From positions 1 through 7,894 of the forward strand of contig JABMDE010000066.1 in assembly GCA_015904055.1 (NCBI GenBank): DNA of 7,894 bases, written 5' to 3'. Below the pieces are notes generated by a model that saw nothing but the letters and a program-made list of their open reading frames with translations, was not told the origin of the DNA and did not search any database. This document shows positions 1-6,377 of the stretch, piece after piece. Source of the DNA: Nitrospira sp. GTDB taxonomy: Bacteria > Nitrospirota > Nitrospiria > Nitrospirales > Nitrospiraceae. The position numbers and the translations under genes are program-made. Position 1 is the first letter of the stretch. Each line of letters opens with the position of its first letter.

Positions 1-639
1 CATGTCGGCCGGCGTGAGATTCACCACGTCTTTCGTGTGCGTCACGAAGAACCCGTCGCAGCAGAGCGCGAGAGGCAGATGCACATCCGGCTCTTCCGAC
101 ACCATGTAGCCCTTCAGAATCCAATCGAAAAAGTCTTGGGCCGTTTCCGCATGCCAGACGAGCATGCCGGTATTCAATAGATAGGCAATTTCGAGCGTGT
201 CCGGTTGGATCGAGAGCGGCGAATTGATCCCTCGGCAGGTGACGATCATTTGAATCGGCAGCCGCGAGCCTGCCCACATCGGGAAGTTTTCCATTGCGCG
301 CATTGTGCCGGGGCCCGCCGTTGTCGTGAACACACGGGCACCGCCGAACGCCGCGCCGGCGCACTGCGACATGACGGCAAACTCACTCTCGCCACGGAAA
401 TAGTCACCAATATATCCTTCGGCAAACAATTCGCCGATTAGCGCTGCCGCTTCCGATTGTGGAGTGATCGGATAGGCAATCATCACATCGCAGCTGGATC
501 GGCGGACCGCTTCCTTGATGACTTCGGAACCCGTAAAGAACGACGGGGTCCTTGGAGCTTCATTCATGAGCTTCCAGGGATCAGTGTATATTTGTCCCTT
601 TTTATTCGGTGTCCCGATAACTGAGGGGGGTGTAGCCAT
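1..639 (-). CDS. porA: 2-oxoacid (probably pyruvate):ferredoxin oxidoreductase, alpha subunit, partial (3' end outside window)
   Basis: The visible 213 codons are the N-terminal half of an alpha subunit of the thiamine-diphosphate-dependent 2-oxoacid:ferredoxin oxidoreductases, which reversibly join CO2 to an acyl-CoA using reduced ferredoxin. Family marks are YPITP at residues 56-60, the acidic GESEFA segment at 83-88, and TTTAGPG at 105-111 in the pyrimidine-binding domain. The ATG at 637-639 is supported by a strong AAGGAGG eight bases upstream. The gene lies 36 bp behind the accessory-subunit gene on the same strand, so the two form an operon whose beta, gamma and ferredoxin subunits would lie beyond the left edge. 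The family is clear. Whether the substrate is pyruvate or 2-oxoglutarate cannot be decided here, and the symbol is the family default. In an rTCA organism the enzyme would run in the carboxylating direction in the cytoplasm. Confidence 0.9.
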   Translation of the reverse strand, partial: MATPPSVIGTPNKKGQIYTDPWKLMNEAPRTPSFFTGSEVIKEAVRRSSCDVMIAYPITPQSEAAALIGELFAEGYIGDYFRGESEFAVMSQCAGAAFGGARVFTTTAGPGTMRAMENFPMWAGSRLPIQMIVTCRGINSPLSIQPDTLEIAYLLNTGMLVWHAETAQDFFDWILKGYMVSEEPDVHLPLALCCDGFFVTHTKDVVNLTPADM

Positions 640-647
640 GGATCCAG

Positions 648-654
648 CCTCCTT
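648..654 (-). promoter_or_regulatory. Strong Shine-Dalgarno of the alpha-subunit gene
   Basis: The minus strand reads AAGGAGG, with eight bases between it and the ATG at 637-639. It fixes the start of the oxidoreductase alpha subunit. It also contrasts with the weak ribosome sites of the other genes in the window. Confidence 0.8.
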
Positions 655-675
655 TTTGGCTTGAGCTTCCGGTGT

Positions 676-1311
676 TTAGCTGGAAGCTCCGTTCTTGGCT
701 GATTCCAGCCGTGGTTGGACTGTTCCTTTTAACCGTTTAATCGTATCGGCCAGTTTCATGATTTTCTCGACCGACGCATCACGGAACGACAGCATCGCGT
801 CTTCGTGGCCGGCTTGCGCGCACATGGCGATCGTATAGCATGAGGTGCCGCCGCGAATAATTTTCAGCGACAAATTGGCTTGATGACAATGCACGCCGAC
901 AAACATGCAGCAGTCGATTTTGTTGTGCCAGATCGTCAGATTCGGGTGATTGGGATTGATTTCAACTTCCGGATTGATCTTCGGGTATTTGGGGCGATAG
1001 TCCGGCATAGGAATCAGCATCGCATGTTGCCCCGGTTGAACACATTCCTTCAATGTGTTGTACAGATGCCGGATGGCAGTCGCTTTCTTTGCCGCCTTTT
1101 CATTCCAGGCCCATAAAACCAGGGGGCCGGGGAAAATCGTCGGCACTTTTGCCATCAGGAATTGCCGCGCGGCTTCCTCGTACGCCTTTTCTTCCGGGGC
1201 GATGACGCCGTTGATATGGGCTTCGCCTGGATTTGGCAACTGGATCCCCATGCTGGCGGCCGCTGGGGGTAGAAAGTGTTCAGGACCTGGGAGCACACGG
1301 TACTCGCTCAT
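676..1311 (-). CDS. Accessory subunit of five-subunit 2-oxoacid:ferredoxin oxidoreductase (CO dehydrogenase beta-like family)
   Basis: A complete 211-residue soluble protein with no signal peptide or membrane helix. I recognise it as the roughly 23 kDa protein often named 'carbon monoxide dehydrogenase beta subunit family', which accompanies the alpha subunit in five-subunit pyruvate or 2-oxoglutarate:ferredoxin oxidoreductases of Aquificales and Nitrospira. It has no CxxCxxC ferredoxin motif, so it is not the delta (2x[4Fe-4S]) subunit. Six cysteines are present, five of them in the C-terminal half (C134, C135, C142, C158, C164), together with H141 and H143 in a VGVHCHQ segment, which could bind metal or a cluster (inference). 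The start at 1309-1311 has only a weak GGAG about 11 bases upstream. It is the first gene of the operon, 36 bp ahead of the alpha-subunit gene, and a consensus promoter lies about 210 bases upstream. Its exact biochemical role is not well established in the family. Confidence 0.75.
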   Translation of the reverse strand: MSEYRVLPGPEHFLPPAAASMGIQLPNPGEAHINGVIAPEEKAYEEAARQFLMAKVPTIFPGPLVLWAWNEKAAKKATAIRHLYNTLKECVQPGQHAMLIPMPDYRPKYPKINPEVEINPNHPNLTIWHNKIDCCMFVGVHCHQANLSLKIIRGGTSCYTIAMCAQAGHEDAMLSFRDASVEKIMKLADTIKRLKGTVQPRLESAKNGASS

Positions 1312-1471
1312 TGCGGCCTACACTCCGAGTGAAAGGTTGATTTGACTAAAGAGCAACGATTTTTCACAGGCTTACTCATCACAATCTAAGCTGTTTCCCG
1401 TTCTTTCCGCAACCTCGCAGAAGGCCCAGGCTAGCGAGCTTTTGGTCTACAGAAGCAGTGCAGGTTTAGGC

Positions 1472-1520
1472 CTATGGGACTAACCCGTTTACGAGTGCTC
1501 CAGTTCCCAGACTCCCATAG
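1472..1520 (-). promoter_or_regulatory. Inverted repeat at the 5' end of the oxidoreductase leader
   Basis: CTATGGGA at 1472-1479 and TCCCATAG at 1513-1520 are perfect 8-base complements separated by 33 bases. In the predicted minus-strand transcript the hairpin begins almost at the first transcribed base. A stem there can stabilise an mRNA or form part of a regulatory leader, but no known riboswitch class is recognised. Confidence 0.35.
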
Positions 1521-1528
1521 AGGAAGCC

Positions 1529-1558
1529 ATTATAGGTGGCGCTATCTTGCGTTGTCAA
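1529..1558 (-). promoter_or_regulatory. Full-consensus sigma-70 promoter driving the oxidoreductase operon
   Basis: On the minus strand TTGACA (complement at 1553-1558) is followed by an 18-bp spacer and then TATAAT (complement at 1529-1534). Both hexamers match the housekeeping consensus perfectly. Transcription would start near 1522 and read left toward the gene starting at 1311. The 6/6 plus 6/6 match predicts strong expression, which fits a central carbon-fixation enzyme. The start site is inferred, not measured. Confidence 0.75.
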
Positions 1559-1637
1559 ATGATGCCGGAGCACTCATTTGCAGCACTGTGCATAGGCAAA
1601 ATGGAAGAGCCTGGCATGGTTGGATGGTCAAGCCTTG

Positions 1638-2321
1638 CTAGGGGATCTGTTTGCACGCTTCGACTGATCCGAGCATGCAGGCATGCTCAAAGTCATCCTT
1701 TGCCAGGCGTCCTTGGAGTTGCTCACGGTAGAGCGTGGCTCTAGTGAGGAGCGCCTGCATATCCGCCGGCTCGGCCCGAAGCACCGTACTCAAGTCATTG
1801 ATGGCTTGAGCTGGCTGGTTCAGCTTTCTATGGAGGTCGCTCCTGAGCAGGTAGGCTTCTTTGTAATAGGGCATCCAGCCGTCCGGCACATGGGAGGTTA
1901 TGGATTTTTGTAGCACGGCTAAAGCGGCCGACCACTGTTTGGTCGTCATAAGCTTGCGTGCCTGGTTGGTATAGAGCGTAATCAAACGAAGATGCGCAAT
2001 GTCGAACAGCGGATCCAATGCGAGGGCGCGCTCGTATGAACGAACTGCGTCGTCCGTCCGGTGGAGCCATGTGTAGACGTCACCCTGGCCGAGTAGGGCC
2101 CAGATGTTTTGTGGATCGATGATGAGCGTCCGGTCAAAGTCCATGCGGGCATTGTCAATATACTTGGAGTATTCGCTGAGTGTGGACTTTTTTGAATATG
2201 CAGCGGACACGAGTTGTAGATAAGTCTGTCCACGCACGACCAGGGGGGCTGTAGCCTGAGGGTCTAAGACGGCGTTGATCGTCAATCGGGCGAGTCTTCG
2301 TCTGAAGCATGAGCCGCTCAT
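1638..2321 (-). CDS. TPR-repeat protein (start uncertain)
   Basis: About 227 residues made almost wholly of tetratricopeptide repeats, at roughly residues 28-70, 73-106, 107-141, 150-187 and 188-226. The clearest is the second, with the ERALALDP ending typical of TPR helix B. The C-terminus has the AC..GS.EAC pattern common at the end of such proteins. TPR arrays are protein-binding scaffolds, and the partner here is unknown. The open frame continues upstream to 2660, but from 2427 it is antisense to hisD. The residues before about 114 of that longer frame have no TPR character, so I chose the ATG at 2319-2321. No Shine-Dalgarno supports this ATG, and TTG or GTG codons a little downstream are alternatives. 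No signal peptide is visible with this start. The gene is divergent from hisD and its start region overlaps the possible gene remnant on the other strand. The 5' end may be truncated. Confidence 0.7.
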   Translation of the reverse strand: MSGSCFRRRLARLTINAVLDPQATAPLVVRGQTYLQLVSAAYSKKSTLSEYSKYIDNARMDFDRTLIIDPQNIWALLGQGDVYTWLHRTDDAVRSYERALALDPLFDIAHLRLITLYTNQARKLMTTKQWSAALAVLQKSITSHVPDGWMPYYKEAYLLRSDLHRKLNQPAQAINDLSTVLRAEPADMQALLTRATLYREQLQGRLAKDDFEHACMLGSVEACKQIP

Positions 2322-2430
2322 GGAGTTGATCCGCAGACTCCGGGCGGCATTGACGACCCAAGAGTCGGTGCCCGGCAACGGTCGCCCATCGGCCGCGCGC
2401 AAGGGCAAGAAAAAGGCGGCGCGCGTATGA
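2260..2430 (+). pseudogene. Possible 3' remnant of a plus-strand gene upstream of hisD
   Basis: An open frame runs from just after a TGA at 2257-2259 to a TGA at 2428-2430 that overlaps the hisD ATG as ATGA. The second half encodes an amphipathic stretch (EPLMELIRRLRAAL) and a basic tail ([10 protein letters not shown]). Third codon positions are strongly G/C, as in hisD. That looks like the true C-terminus of a gene translationally coupled to hisD. Its 5' part is absent and the space is occupied by the oppositely oriented TPR gene. I do not recognise the parent protein, and it does not resemble the C-terminus of HisG, the common neighbour. An alternative is a 36-residue small gene starting at the ATG at 2320, or a chance frame. 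Confidence 0.35.
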
Positions 2431-3710
2431 AGATCGTCACGCAAGCAGATCGCAGCTTCCTCCCCAGCCTCAAGAAAGTGATATCCCGCGGCCAAGTGAC
2501 CGGGGCGTCTGTGGAGAAGACCGTCCGGTCCATCCTGCAAGCGGTCGAGCGGGGCGGCGACAAGGCGGTGTTGCGCTATACCAAACAATTCGACAAAGTC
2601 TTGCTCAAACCGGATGCGGTGCGGGTGACGCCGGAGGAGATTAATAACGCGTATTTCCACATTCGTAAGGATGAAGGCGATGCCTTACGGCTTGCGGCAA
2701 AACGAATTACCGCGTTTCATGAGCGTCAGCGTACGAAGACGTGGATGTATCAGGACAACGATGCCACGTTGGGACAGGTTGTCACCCCCATCGATGCTAT
2801 CGGCGTTTATGTGCCCGGGGGGAAAGCCGTGTATCCCTCATCGGTGCTGATGTGCGCGATCCCGGCCAAGGTCGCAGGGGTACGGCGAGTGGTGATGGTG
2901 ACGCCGCCGCAGAAGGGCCCCATCAATCCGTATCTCTTAGTGGCGGCCGATATTGCAGGCGTGTCAGAAATTTATCGCATCGGTGGCGTGCAGGCCGTAG
3001 CGGCGCTTGCCTATGGAACGAAGACGATTCCCAAGGTCGATAAGATCATTGGCCCGGGCAATATCTATGTGGCGACCGCCAAGCGCCTGCTCTATGGGAC
3101 CGTCGGGATCGACATGATCGCGGGGCCCAGCGAATTGCTGGTGGTAGCCGATGACGAGGCCAATCCGGTCCATGTGGCTGCTGATCTGCTGTGTGAGGCC
3201 GAGCACGATGAAGATGCACAGGTCTTTTTGATCACGACCTCGGAACGGCTGGCAAAAGACGTATCCAAATTGATCGAACAGCAGTTGAAGGGACTTCAAC
3301 GCGAAAAGATCGCCTCCAAAGCGATTGCGCGCCATTCGGTGGCGTTTGTGGTGACGACTATGGATGAAGCGATCGACGTGGCCAATCAAATTGCCGCCGA
3401 GCATTTAACACTGTCGGTGGATAATCCGTTCGACTATCTCGAACAGATCCGTCATGCCGGTGCGTTATTTTTGGGCCGCTATACGCCGCCGGCGGTTGCG
3501 GATTATGTGGCAGGCCCGAATCATGTGTTGCCGACCGGCGGGACTGCGCGGTTTTTCTCGGCGCTGTCCGTGAACGATTACGTCAAGGTTAGCAATATCG
3601 TCCACTATACGAAGCAGGAGCTGGCAAAGGTGAAAGATCCGTTGATCCGATTGGCCAATATCGAAGGGTTCGACGCACACGCGAAGTCGGCCCAAAGCAG
3701 GTTTTCATGA
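2427..3710 (+). CDS. hisD: Histidinol dehydrogenase
   Basis: A 427-residue cytoplasmic enzyme of normal family length. It catalyses the last two steps of histidine synthesis, oxidising L-histidinol to L-histidine with two NAD+ and using Zn2+. Diagnostic segments are [14 protein letters not shown] (126-139), the [13 protein letters not shown] region (207-219), [10 protein letters not shown] (227-236), AEH (258-260) and the catalytic pair E325-H326 in [11 protein letters not shown]. Zinc ligands matching E. coli H262, D360 and H419 are H260, D359 and H418. The position of the fourth E. coli ligand, Q259, is E257 here. The ATG at 2427 gives the standard N-terminus, and only a poor AAGG-type ribosome site precedes it. 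A possible upstream coding remnant ends in ATGA over the start, which suggests coupling. Its stop overlaps the hisB start by four bases (ATGA), so the two genes are co-translated. Confidence 0.97.
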   Translation: MKIVTQADRSFLPSLKKVISRGQVTGASVEKTVRSILQAVERGGDKAVLRYTKQFDKVLLKPDAVRVTPEEINNAYFHIRKDEGDALRLAAKRITAFHERQRTKTWMYQDNDATLGQVVTPIDAIGVYVPGGKAVYPSSVLMCAIPAKVAGVRRVVMVTPPQKGPINPYLLVAADIAGVSEIYRIGGVQAVAALAYGTKTIPKVDKIIGPGNIYVATAKRLLYGTVGIDMIAGPSELLVVADDEANPVHVAADLLCEAEHDEDAQVFLITTSERLAKDVSKLIEQQLKGLQREKIASKAIARHSVAFVVTTMDEAIDVANQIAAEHLTLSVDNPFDYLEQIRHAGALFLGRYTPPAVADYVAGPNHVLPTGGTARFFSALSVNDYVKVSNIVHYTKQELAKVKDPLIRLANIEGFDAHAKSAQSRFS

Positions 3711-4414
3711 AGAAGAACGGGACTCCGGCGCGCCAGGCAGCTATCCATCGTGCGACCAAAGAGACGGACATTTCCGTCGAGTGGGCGCTTGATGGTCGTG
3801 GCCACGGCAAGATTGATACGGGCATTCGTTTCTTTGATCACATGCTGGAGCTGCTCTCCAAGCACGGGTTCTTTGATTTGACCGTCAAGGCTAAAGGCGA
3901 CATCGACATTGACGAGCACCATACCGTTGAAGATGTCGGCATCGTGATGGGGCAGGCATTGCACCGGGCGTTGGGCGAAAAAGCCGGGATCAAGCGATTC
4001 GGGTTCGCCTCGGCGCCGCTGGATGAGACCTTGGCCCAGGTAACGGTGGATCTCAGCGGCCGGCCGTTTCTCGTGTACAACGTGAATTTGCCGGACCGGA
4101 AGATCAAAGCGTTCGACTTAGGGCTTTTCGAAGATTTCTTTCAGGCGGATCTCAGCGGCCGGCCGTTTCTCGTGTACAACGTGAATTTGCCGGACCGGAA
4201 GATCAAAGCGTTCGACTTAGGGCTTTTCGAAGATTTCTTTCAGGCCTTTGTCACCCATGGCGGGCTCAATCTGCACGTCAATCTGATGTACGGCCGCAAT
4301 CCGCACCACATCATGGAAGCGATTTTCAAAGCATTAGCCAAAGCGCTCGATCAGGCCACGATGCCGGAAGAGCGCCTAGCCGGCAAAGTCCTCTCGACGA
4401 AGGGGATGCTGTAA
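3707..4414 (+). CDS. hisB: Imidazoleglycerol-phosphate dehydratase with internal 33-residue duplication
   Basis: HisB removes water from imidazoleglycerol phosphate to give imidazole-acetol phosphate, step six of histidine synthesis, as a Mn2+-dependent oligomer. The monofunctional enzyme is usually about 195-205 residues, but this one is 235. Both metal-binding motifs are intact: DEHHTVED with H71, H72 and E75, and [12 protein letters not shown] with H200, H201 and E204. FFDHML lies at 42-47. The excess is a perfect in-frame repeat: residues 115-147 recur as 148-180. Removing one copy gives a normal 202-residue protein. The repeat lies between the two metal motifs, where it duplicates a strand-helix portion of the second half-domain, so folding or assembly may be impaired. 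The start overlaps the hisD stop (ATGA). There is no N-terminal histidinol-phosphatase domain as in E. coli HisB. A terminator follows the stop. Confidence 0.95.
   Translation: MKKNGTPARQAAIHRATKETDISVEWALDGRGHGKIDTGIRFFDHMLELLSKHGFFDLTVKAKGDIDIDEHHTVEDVGIVMGQALHRALGEKAGIKRFGFASAPLDETLAQVTVDLSGRPFLVYNVNLPDRKIKAFDLGLFEDFFQADLSGRPFLVYNVNLPDRKIKAFDLGLFEDFFQAFVTHGGLNLHVNLMYGRNPHHIMEAIFKALAKALDQATMPEERLAGKVLSTKGML
4048..4245 (+). repeat. hisB: Perfect 99-bp tandem duplication inside hisB
   Basis: Bases 4048-4146 are repeated without any mismatch at 4147-4245. The first mismatches at the two ends are 4047 (T) against 4146 (C), and 4147 (G) against 4246 (C), so the unit is exactly 99 bp, or 33 codons, and the frame is kept. 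Complete identity, including third codon positions, means the event is very recent or is an assembly error. Confidence 0.97.
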
Positions 4415-4446
4415 AAATACAAGGGTTCAGAAGGTTGAGGGTTTAT

Positions 4447-4490
4447 GGGGGGGATGGGCAAGGAGAATATGCCCTCCCCCTTATTTGTTT
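4447..4490 (+). terminator. Rho-independent terminator after hisB
   Basis: A G-rich arm (GGGGG, A, GGGC with one bulged T) pairs with GCCCTCCCCC at 4471-4480 and is followed at once by TTATTTGTTT. The loop is about 11 bases. It lies 33 bases past the hisB stop and works only in the plus direction, since the other strand lacks a U-tract. It should stop most hisDB transcripts before the nuclease gene and hisH. Confidence 0.75.
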
Positions 4491-4521
4491 GAAGGGCGCG
4501 CGAAGTCGTTAGGGTTTTCCC

Positions 4522-6297
4522 ATGAAGATTCAGATAGAGAATGTTCGCTGTATTGAAAAGTGTGAATTGTCGTTACCTCCTGGGTCGCGGACGGTCCTCA
4601 TTGGGACGAACAATGCCGGGAAGTCAACTTTGCTAGAAACAATCGTAAAGAGCTTATGGTCCTTGCCAGGATACGGCAATTTCAGTAGTGGTGACTGGTC
4701 GGGAAGGCTGGGTCTTTCAAGTAGCTATTATAGAAGGCAGGGCACTCAAATCTATCGTCCGCGCGTTAGTATAAATATATCCATCCCTGCATATTTCCCA
4801 GAGGAGCAGGCATTTACGTCCAAGCATCAACAGCTGAATTTCCTTCTAGCTGGAAGCGTTTCTCCAGCACGTGTCGAGGCCAACAATCCAGCGAATACTT
4901 TCTTGTGGCCATACGAATTGGCAATATCGGTGGGGGCTGATTTGAAGTCCCTTTTCAAATACCAAAACCCAATTGAAGGCATTGCAGATCTGCAGGGCCA
5001 AAGTGCGATAGCTGAAATTTCACTTCGGAGCGAAGAGGATTGGATAAATTGCCGAGAAAATTCTCGTTATGATAACTGGGGTGGGCAGGCACTGCCCAAC
5101 ATCGCAAATGTGAATAACCCCTTCACCAGAGCGCTCAATAAATTCATAGGGCGAACATTCAATATTTCTGCTGGCCGTAATCCACAGTTCAGCGCACATG
5201 GCAGCGATTTAGACTTAAGGCAGGATCGTATTCATGAGGTCACTCCTTTGCTCAAACGCCTAGCCTTTGACCCAGTTAAGTGGAATGTACTTCAGTCTGC
5301 TCTCACGCTGCTCTTTGATGAAATTTCTGAGCTCAGACTCCTTCCTGTTGGCGAAAATGTTGCGCCTCATGTGCTGTCAACATCGGGCGATCTTGTGCCA
5401 GTTTCTGACATGGGATTCGGTCTTCGGAATGCGCTCCAAATACTAGCAGTGATGTCCGTTGCTCCCAAGGGCGCAATACTCATTGTTGACGAGCCAGAAC
5501 AAGGTCTGAACCAGGCCAGGCAAAGGGATTTCGCAAAACTGCTCGAACTGTTGCGCCCCGACCTCACTCTGATTGTTGCAACCCAAGCTGAGGCCTTCTG
5601 TAAAGGGTTAGGGTCCAGCTCACTTTATCTGGTTGAAAACAAGGATGGTCGCGCACTTGTTGAGCCGATCGATCTCCGGAACAATCAGGCCCACCGAAAA
5701 CGGATGGCGAGGGCTATGGGAATTAATCCGCTCTATCTTGTGGAAGGCGGTAAGATCATCTTTGTTGAAGGTTCGTCAGATCAAAAAATAGTGTCTGAAT
5801 GGCTTGAGCTCAACTTTCCCGATGTCGAAATGCAGAATGTGCAGATTCAGGACCTCGGGGGCGTTGGTAAGGTGGAGGAAGAGTTTGCGAAACCGATGTT
5901 CCTAAACTTTAAAGACGGTATTTTCTTTCTCTTGGATTCAGATAGGCTGTCACGGGAATCTGAAAGAGGGGCTAATATTCAACGGCTGGTTTCGTGGTTC
6001 GACAGGAACGACATTGCCAACTACTATGTCCTGAAACGGAGAGAAATCGAAAACTATTTGGGGCATGAGTCCCTTGCACGGGCGGCTGGGATCAATAGTA
6101 ATTCAATCCGTCCAACAGAGGGTAGTGAGGCTTGGTTCGATTTCAAGGAAGCCGTAACGAGAGAGAAGGGATTCTACGACGAGAACAAGATTACTGTGAA
6201 CGCATATCGAGGCCTCGACCAAAATAGTCGGAAGAACATCTTTTCAGAAGAGAATGCCAGTATTTTTGCCGCGATAAAAGAGTTCCTGTCTCAATAA
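4522..6297 (+). CDS. OLD/PARIS-like ATPase-TOPRIM fusion nuclease (AAA + DUF4435-like)
   Basis: A 591-residue protein with two modules. The N-terminal SMC/ABC-type ATPase shows a Walker A GTNNAGKST (28-36), a signature-like SDMGFG (295-300), and a Walker B ILIVDEPEQGL (319-329) followed by VATQ in the switch position. The C-terminal TOPRIM-type nuclease shows FVEGSSD with E416, FFLLDSD with D472 and D474, and KRREIENYL (505-513), which resembles the DUF4435 domain of the PARIS effector AriB. Proteins of this build (OLD, GajA of Gabija, AriA/AriB) act in phage defence as ATP-gated nucleases. No UvrD-like helicase or separate AriB lies beside it, so it is either a stand-alone OLD-type enzyme or a fused AriA-AriB-like protein. 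The gene is more AT-rich than hisD/hisB and has many A/T third positions, a sign of transfer. The ATG at 4522 has only a weak AGGG seven bases upstream. Target and trigger are unknown. Confidence 0.82.
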   Translation: MKIQIENVRCIEKCELSLPPGSRTVLIGTNNAGKSTLLETIVKSLWSLPGYGNFSSGDWSGRLGLSSSYYRRQGTQIYRPRVSINISIPAYFPEEQAFTSKHQQLNFLLAGSVSPARVEANNPANTFLWPYELAISVGADLKSLFKYQNPIEGIADLQGQSAIAEISLRSEEDWINCRENSRYDNWGGQALPNIANVNNPFTRALNKFIGRTFNISAGRNPQFSAHGSDLDLRQDRIHEVTPLLKRLAFDPVKWNVLQSALTLLFDEISELRLLPVGENVAPHVLSTSGDLVPVSDMGFGLRNALQILAVMSVAPKGAILIVDEPEQGLNQARQRDFAKLLELLRPDLTLIVATQAEAFCKGLGSSSLYLVENKDGRALVEPIDLRNNQAHRKRMARAMGINPLYLVEGGKIIFVEGSSDQKIVSEWLELNFPDVEMQNVQIQDLGGVGKVEEEFAKPMFLNFKDGIFFLLDSDRLSRESERGANIQRLVSWFDRNDIANYYVLKRREIENYLGHESLARAAGINSNSIRPTEGSEAWFDFKEAVTREKGFYDENKITVNAYRGLDQNSRKNIFSEENASIFAAIKEFLSQ

Positions 6298-6341
6298 CTA
6301 TCGGCATCATATTCGCAGGAAGCTCGGCTACAGTCTGGGGC

Positions 6342-6358
6342 CCTCTCATGGAGAGAGG
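6342..6358. other. Small hairpin between convergent genes
   Basis: CCTCTC and GAGAGG form a perfect 6-bp stem with a 5-base loop in the 80-base gap where the nuclease gene and hepT converge. A shared terminator would be expected in this place, but no T-tract follows on either strand. The role is therefore only a suggestion. Confidence 0.25.
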
Positions 6359-6377
6359 TAGGTCGGTTTGTACGTTG

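Larger units (their letters stand above)
1312..1637. other. Intergenic region: promoter and long leader of the oxidoreductase operon
   Basis: No convincing gene lies in these 326 bases. On the minus strand they hold a full-consensus sigma-70-type promoter (1529-1558) and, downstream of it, about 210 bases of untranslated leader before the start at 1311. The leader contains an 8-bp inverted repeat near its 5' end (1472-1520) and a weaker CTCGC/GCGAG stem around 1415-1439. A 9-bp inverted repeat (1493-1501 and 1567-1575) flanks the promoter. No tRNA-like cloverleaf, CRISPR repeat or rho-independent terminator for the upstream TPR gene was seen. Confidence 0.6.

Noticed and set aside
205..441. 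78-codon plus-strand open frame near the left edge
   Set aside because: It lies opposite the conserved oxidoreductase alpha-subunit region that includes TTTAGPG.
2322..2660. Upstream extension of the TPR reading frame to an ATG at 2660
   Set aside because: From 2427 it is exactly antisense to hisD and has no TPR or signal-peptide character, so it is a shadow frame. The real start must lie downstream.
2964..3404. 146-codon minus-strand open frame within hisD
   Set aside because: It is antisense to strongly conserved hisD sequence, has no domain signal and no ribosome site. It arises from the high-GC codon pattern.
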